Positions 7,975 to 11,321 of a stretch of DNA of 11,321 nt are shown piece by piece. Numbering within the stretch: position 1 is the first letter of the stretch; each line of letters starts with the position of its first letter. The DNA is from Clostridiales bacterium (GTDB lineage: Bacteria > Bacillota_A > Clostridia > Saccharofermentanales > Saccharofermentanaceae), in assembly GCA_017649745.1 (NCBI GenBank), contig JAGCGE010000209.1, positions 1 through 11,321 of the forward strand, in the 5' to 3' direction. The notes under the pieces are model-generated. The model was not told the origin of the DNA and did no database searches. It saw nothing but the letters and a program-made list of their open reading frames with translations. Both the position numbers and the translations under genes were made by a program.

Positions 7975-9246
7975 TCATATTTGTTTGTTCGACTGAGATT
8001 TAAATCGCGGTAACATATTAGCAAATAACTGTACTTGGTTAGGTGAAACAGCTGAATCTTTCCCTACAGACTCATTACAATAGAGCAAATATGGTAATAA
8101 GCTATAAGAAAGTTCTATAATATGGTGTTCTATTGAACAATCTATTATAAACACCAGCACTACAAACATAAGATAAATACATTTGCTATCTGCTAATCTT
8201 TTCTGAAGTTTAACAAACATGGCAATTACTATACCAAGTATGACTACACCTTCTTTAAAGAGTAACCTAATGTATGATATATCTAAGAAAAAATAGTCAG
8301 TAACAATTCCGGTCGTAGAACCTCCGTTACCCTTTTCTCTAACATATACTCCCCACATTGTAATCGGGTATTGATCCAAAGCTTGTCTTCCGAGCATTAA
8401 TCTTGCCCTGATAGTATCAAGTACACCGATCTTGTTATAAAACATATCAGGATCTGTAGTGAAAGTTGCTGTTAAGTACAGCATTAAAGGAGCAAGGATC
8501 AGAATAGCGAACAAACATGTTTTCTTGTATATTCTCTTAACTCCAATGTTGACCTGACTATGAGGCATAATGTATTGATAATAAAACGTTCCTGCCATTA
8601 GGATAAAGAGACAAAGGAAACCAACTTTGGCCTTCATATAAAGAATATTTACTGCCATAAGCATTAATGAGATTCCATATTCCCATATCTTGAGTTTGCC
8701 TTTTCTTATAACACAAATTACCATCATAAGTGTTAAAAAATGACAGGCTAAATCTGTCATATATATACTTCCGAAAGAATGACGATTGCCAAAAACAACA
8801 TCAGGTACTTTACCCATCTTACAGGCAATAGCACTTGTAATTATCCAGCTCCATCCACTTATCAAACTGATTATTCCTATGACCTTATATGATTTCCCTT
8901 TTGCACTGATAACCAACATAACAAACGTAGCCAAATTCAAAACAGTGGTAAACTCTCTAAAATGATCATGTAACATCACCGCTACAAGCATTGTTATTGG
9001 GAATATTTTTTCTTTTACACCTTTATGCAAAAATATAATGGTGAATATCGTAAGACCAAGCAGTATCTCATATAAAAAATCATAAATCTTAACAAAATCA
9101 TTGAAATACTTGTATAGATACTCCCCATAAAGCATTGTCGAACCCATAAAGGAATAATTAAAGAATCCGGCAAACAAGAAGTAGTAAAGTATATTGAATG
9201 GCTTCAGCCATTTGTTTTCTATATCAAGTTTTTGTTCCATTCTCAT
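7975..9246 (-). CDS. wzy: O-antigen/capsule repeat-unit polymerase, Wzy-like membrane protein
   Basis: A very hydrophobic protein of 423 residues with about 11-12 likely membrane segments (near 18-36, 57-74, 82-95, 101-115, 121-142, 160-181, 188-203, 207-224, 243-262, 325-346, 354-370, 377-391). A large extracytoplasmic-type loop at about 263-324 carries TIRARLMLGRQALDQYPITM (278-297) and DISYIRLLFKEG (322-333), a pattern usual in Wzy and WaaL-like proteins. Together with surrounding glycosyltransferases this identifies the polymerase that joins lipid-linked repeats outside the membrane. A ligase or flippase is less likely. It heads the minus-strand unit. The in-frame ATG at 9240 may be the true start, since AGG lies six bases before it but directly abuts the ATG at 9246. 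Composition is markedly AT-rich: 16 G+C in the 60 bases 9001-9060. Confidence 0.85.
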   Translation of the reverse strand: MRMEQKLDIENKWLKPFNILYYFLFAGFFNYSFMGSTMLYGEYLYKYFNDFVKIYDFLYEILLGLTIFTIIFLHKGVKEKIFPITMLVAVMLHDHFREFTTVLNLATFVMLVISAKGKSYKVIGIISLISGWSWIITSAIACKMGKVPDVVFGNRHSFGSIYMTDLACHFLTLMMVICVIRKGKLKIWEYGISLMLMAVNILYMKAKVGFLCLFILMAGTFYYQYIMPHSQVNIGVKRIYKKTCLFAILILAPLMLYLTATFTTDPDMFYNKIGVLDTIRARLMLGRQALDQYPITMWGVYVREKGNGGSTTGIVTDYFFLDISYIRLLFKEGVVILGIVIAMFVKLQKRLADSKCIYLMFVVLVFIIDCSIEHHIIELSYSLLPYLLYCNESVGKDSAVSPNQVQLFANMLPRFKSQSNKQI

Positions 9247-9319
9247 CCTATTAAATTCCGCAGTACTTCAGAATACTATAAATATTTGAATATTTTACTT
9301 TATTTATAGATGACAATCA

Positions 9320-9348
9320 ATTATACATGTCCCAAAATACCATTTAAA
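9320..9348 (-). promoter_or_regulatory. candidate promoter of the minus-strand wzy unit
   Basis: On the minus strand, TTTAAA (9348-9343), 17 bases and a perfect TATAAT (9325-9320) would start transcription near 9313, about 67 bases before wzy. A second, overlapping candidate is TTGATT (9320-9315), 17 bases and TAAAAT (9297-9292). The spacer is AT-rich, so chance matches are likely. At least one promoter is needed here because the neighbouring gene is divergent. Confidence 0.45.
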
Positions 9349-9382
9349 TATTATAATATGGCATCTTTTAAAAAAACTCCTG

Positions 9383-9388
9383 TATAAT
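9383..9388 (+). promoter_or_regulatory. candidate -10 box for the secreted beta-helix gene
   Basis: TATAAT at 9383-9388 is a perfect -10 box facing the beta-helix gene, but no convincing -35 lies 16-18 bases upstream (ATGGCA at 9358-9363 is 19 away). If used, it gives a leader of about 120 bases. That leader contains an unused GGAGGA (9419-9424) but no riboswitch fold that I recognise. Confidence 0.35.
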
Positions 9389-9503
9389 AGGTTCTTGTTG
9401 TTTTATTGGATAATCAACGGAGGAAATATCACCAAAAATTTACAATTTGCTTATTATCTATAAACAGTAGCCCTTTAATCTGTACTTATAAGGTCTATTT
9501 AAT

Positions 9504-9510
9504 GAGGTGA
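9504..9510 (+). promoter_or_regulatory. Shine-Dalgarno site of the beta-helix gene
   Basis: GAGGTGA five bases before the ATG at 9516, directly followed by a typical signal peptide. It fixes the start of the gene. Confidence 0.85.
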
Positions 9511-9515
9511 TTTAT

Positions 9516-11321
9516 ATGAAAAGAAGAATTAAATCATTATTGATAACTGCTATAACCACATGTTTTGCCATCAGTGTTATCCCATCAATAGCGCTAGCTT
9601 CTGATCAAGAGGCACCTACTCTTCCTACAGATTGGAATGATCTGGGTTATGAAAAAGTAAGACAATATACCATCGAAGATCTGAATGGTGATTCTATTGA
9701 CGCCACTGATATCCAGTATGGACTTGATCTGGCTTTGGCAATAGACGATGTCGAGCTTTTAGAGGTAACGATCCCATCCGGAGATTATACCCTCGATTGG
9801 CCTCTTACGATCTGTTCAAACACACATCTGATACTGGAAGAAGGAACAACCTTAAAGAGGTCTGACAACTGGCAGGGTGGCGAGATGCTTTTAGGAAGAA
9901 CCAAAGGTTCTACGGATGCAAGTGTCGGACAGGGTGGAGAATATAGTGCTATCTGTAACGTCTTCGTAGATGGCGGAACATGGGACGCTAATAAGAATCT
10001 TGCGAGCAGCGATTATTCCAACGTAATTACTATTGTTCATGGAGAGAATCTTGTCTTCAAAAACATCACTATTAAAAATGCTGTAGATCACATGATCAAT
10101 ATCAGCGGAACCAATAAGGTACTTGTCGAAGGTTGTTCTTTCTCAGATTCACAGATCTATACCGGAACTGACGAAGCCTTTTACACTGCAGGTAATGATG
10201 AAGAAGCTAAGATTGCAAGACATAATCCGATCGAAGCCATTCACCTGGATTTTATGAATGCGGCCGGTGAGAGCGGAGTTCTCGACGGAACCCCTTGTCA
10301 GAACATTACTATCAGAAATTGTACGTTCAACAATGTTTTCCGTGGGATCGGCACACACCATACTATATCTTCTTCACCAAATGCCGAAGATTATGCTACG
10401 GGATACGCAGACAAGATCGCAGTTGAGAATAATACATTCAATAATGTCCGTGCTGCATGTGTCTCAGGATACAGTTTCAAGAATATGACTATCAAGAATA
10501 ACACAGTAACAAATGTAGGTTGTTTCTGTGAGTTTATTGATGCACACGATTCTCTCGTTTCCTCAAACACAATAACCGGTTCTGCTAATCCAACTGAATA
10601 CGAGAAATATGTAAACATTCTTCCACCATTGTTCATTCAGTCATGCTCCAGAATTACGATCTCAGGAAATTCCATCACTTCTGATGATAAGATCCACTCA
10701 AACATAATGATCACTGAATCTTCATCTGATATAGCTATTGACTCCAATGAATTGTCAGGAGCTAAAACAACCTGCATATATGCCAAGGATTCTGACAATA
10801 TCGTTGTAAATAATACCTCCGAAGAAAAGAAAAACACTTATTCCACAAACGGAGAAAACGAGCTCTATGTAGAAAATACATCCGTTATCGTAGGTTATGA
10901 TACATTCAACAAGAATATCTGTGTAACGGAGTCGTCAGCTACGATCTCAAATTGTACTCTTAACGGAGGCTATATTCTCCTCTCAAAAGCAAATAAGATC
11001 ACGATCGAGGATAGCACGATAAACACAACTGACAGCAACATCACAGCTTGTATTCTCATAATGGAATGCAAAGATGACATAACGATCTCTAAAAATACCT
11101 TAAGCACAGCAGGAAACAACTGCATCTATATGGACAATACTGTTAGACATAATGTAAAGATCTCCGGAAATACATTCGTCAAGTCGTCCAAATATCTGGT
11201 ATACATTGCAAATTCAAATACAGTTACGGTGTCTGATAACGTAATGAGCAATACGACCAATCAGTATGATATGGCAATAAATGTTAACAATTCAGAGGTT
11301 GATATCAATAATAATAATATA
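9516..11321 (+). CDS. secreted right-handed parallel beta-helix protein (pectate-lyase-like fold), 3' end cut by window edge
   Basis: 602 codons stay open from the ATG at 9516 to the window edge. Residues 1-28 form a signal peptide: MKRRIK basic start, hydrophobic core and a cleavage site after IALA (25-28). Residues 57-115 match the cap of pectate-lyase-like proteins: NGDSIDATDIQYGLDLA (57-73, corresponding to the GDG-D-T-AIQ-ALD motif), VTIPSGDYTLDWPLTICSNT (84-103), then LILEEG. From about 170 onward there are roughly 15 beta-helix coils with recurrent I-T-I-x-N-N-T-F units, such as NITIRNCTF (263-271), IAVENNTFNNV (301-311), NMTIKNNT (323-330), RITISGNSI (379-387), ATISNCTL (475-482), DITISKNTL (521-529) and VKISGNTF (547-554). 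A more irregular stretch, PIEAIHLDF (238-246) and RGIGTHH (276-282), may form an active groove. It is exported and probably binds or cleaves a polysaccharide. Lyase, hydrolase, epimerase or a non-catalytic adhesin are all possible. No anchor motif is seen in the part present. Confidence 0.85.
   Translation, partial: MKRRIKSLLITAITTCFAISVIPSIALASDQEAPTLPTDWNDLGYEKVRQYTIEDLNGDSIDATDIQYGLDLALAIDDVELLEVTIPSGDYTLDWPLTICSNTHLILEEGTTLKRSDNWQGGEMLLGRTKGSTDASVGQGGEYSAICNVFVDGGTWDANKNLASSDYSNVITIVHGENLVFKNITIKNAVDHMINISGTNKVLVEGCSFSDSQIYTGTDEAFYTAGNDEEAKIARHNPIEAIHLDFMNAAGESGVLDGTPCQNITIRNCTFNNVFRGIGTHHTISSSPNAEDYATGYADKIAVENNTFNNVRAACVSGYSFKNMTIKNNTVTNVGCFCEFIDAHDSLVSSNTITGSANPTEYEKYVNILPPLFIQSCSRITISGNSITSDDKIHSNIMITESSSDIAIDSNELSGAKTTCIYAKDSDNIVVNNTSEEKKNTYSTNGENELYVENTSVIVGYDTFNKNICVTESSATISNCTLNGGYILLSKANKITIEDSTINTTDSNITACILIMECKDDITISKNTLSTAGNNCIYMDNTVRHNVKISGNTFVKSSKYLVYIANSNTVTVSDNVMSNTTNQYDMAINVNNSEVDINNNNI

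Noticed and set aside
9359..9375. TGGCA resembling a sigma-54 -24 element.
   Set aside because: No TTGC-type -12 element lies at the required distance, and the window encodes no sigma-54 activator.
9310..9387. Short 25-codon plus-strand reading frame upstream of the beta-helix gene.
   Set aside because: It has no ribosome binding site, its stop codon lies inside the candidate -10 box, and its composition looks like plain AT-rich spacer.
9389..9515. Possible c-di-GMP or other riboswitch upstream of a secreted surface protein.
   Set aside because: I could not find the conserved core sequences or a stable multi-stem fold; only weak short inverted repeats are present.
9681..9734. Dockerin-like calcium loop (DLNGDSIDATD, residues 55-65) in the beta-helix protein, which would suggest a cellulosome link.
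   Set aside because: The loop is one residue short of the dockerin pattern and occurs once. It fits better as the GDG-D-T-AIQ-ALD cap motif at the start of pectate-lyase-like beta-helix proteins.
1..11321. CRISPR array, tRNA genes, insertion sequences, phage or defence-system genes.
   Set aside because: No regularly spaced repeats, cloverleaf sequences, transposase motifs or terminal inverted repeats were seen. The repetition at the right end is protein-level beta-helix coil repetition, not a DNA repeat array.

Overview
The window is about 9.2 kb of a Wzy-type surface or capsular polysaccharide assembly locus, followed by the first 1.8 kb of a gene for a secreted right-handed beta-helix protein. 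Strong AGGAGG or GAGGTGA ribosome binding sites, moderate to low GC, Lachnospiraceae-like codon choice (much AAG, ATC, AGA) and glycosyltransferase types shared with streptococcal capsule loci point to a Firmicute, probably class Clostridia. No rRNA or housekeeping marker is present, so the genus cannot be fixed.

Layout. On the minus strand at the left edge are rmlB (cut by the window edge) and rmlA, one base apart, which supply the first two steps to dTDP-L-rhamnose. Back to back with them, a plus-strand unit starts from a near-consensus promoter at 1623-1651. It encodes a DUF1972/WchF-type rhamnosyltransferase candidate, a GT4 glycosyltransferase with a cysteine cluster, and a left-handed beta-helix acetyltransferase. 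It ends at a hairpin (4779-4811) shared with a converging four-gene minus-strand unit. In transcription order that unit encodes an O-antigen/capsule polymerase (Wzy), a Stealth-family sugar-1-phosphate transferase, a GT4 glycosyltransferase and a Gtf3/galactofuranosyltransferase-like enzyme. After a 269-base AT-rich divergent spacer comes the secreted beta-helix protein on the plus strand, which runs off the right edge.

How the genes work together (inference from families). dTDP-rhamnose is made by RmlA/RmlB plus RmlC/RmlD, which are not in the window. Rhamnose and other sugars are added to a lipid-linked repeat unit by the WchF-like, two GT4 and Gtf3-like enzymes. The Stealth enzyme would add a sugar through a phosphodiester, the acetyltransferase would decorate it, and Wzy would polymerise it outside the membrane. 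The initiating phosphoglycosyltransferase, the Wzx flippase and the chain-length/export genes are not visible and presumably lie outside. The WchF plus Stealth plus Gtf3-like combination recalls the phosphodiester-linked receptor polysaccharides of oral streptococci. The beta-helix protein could be a lyase, hydrolase or other protein acting on a polysaccharide, possibly this one, but its activity cannot be read from the sequence.
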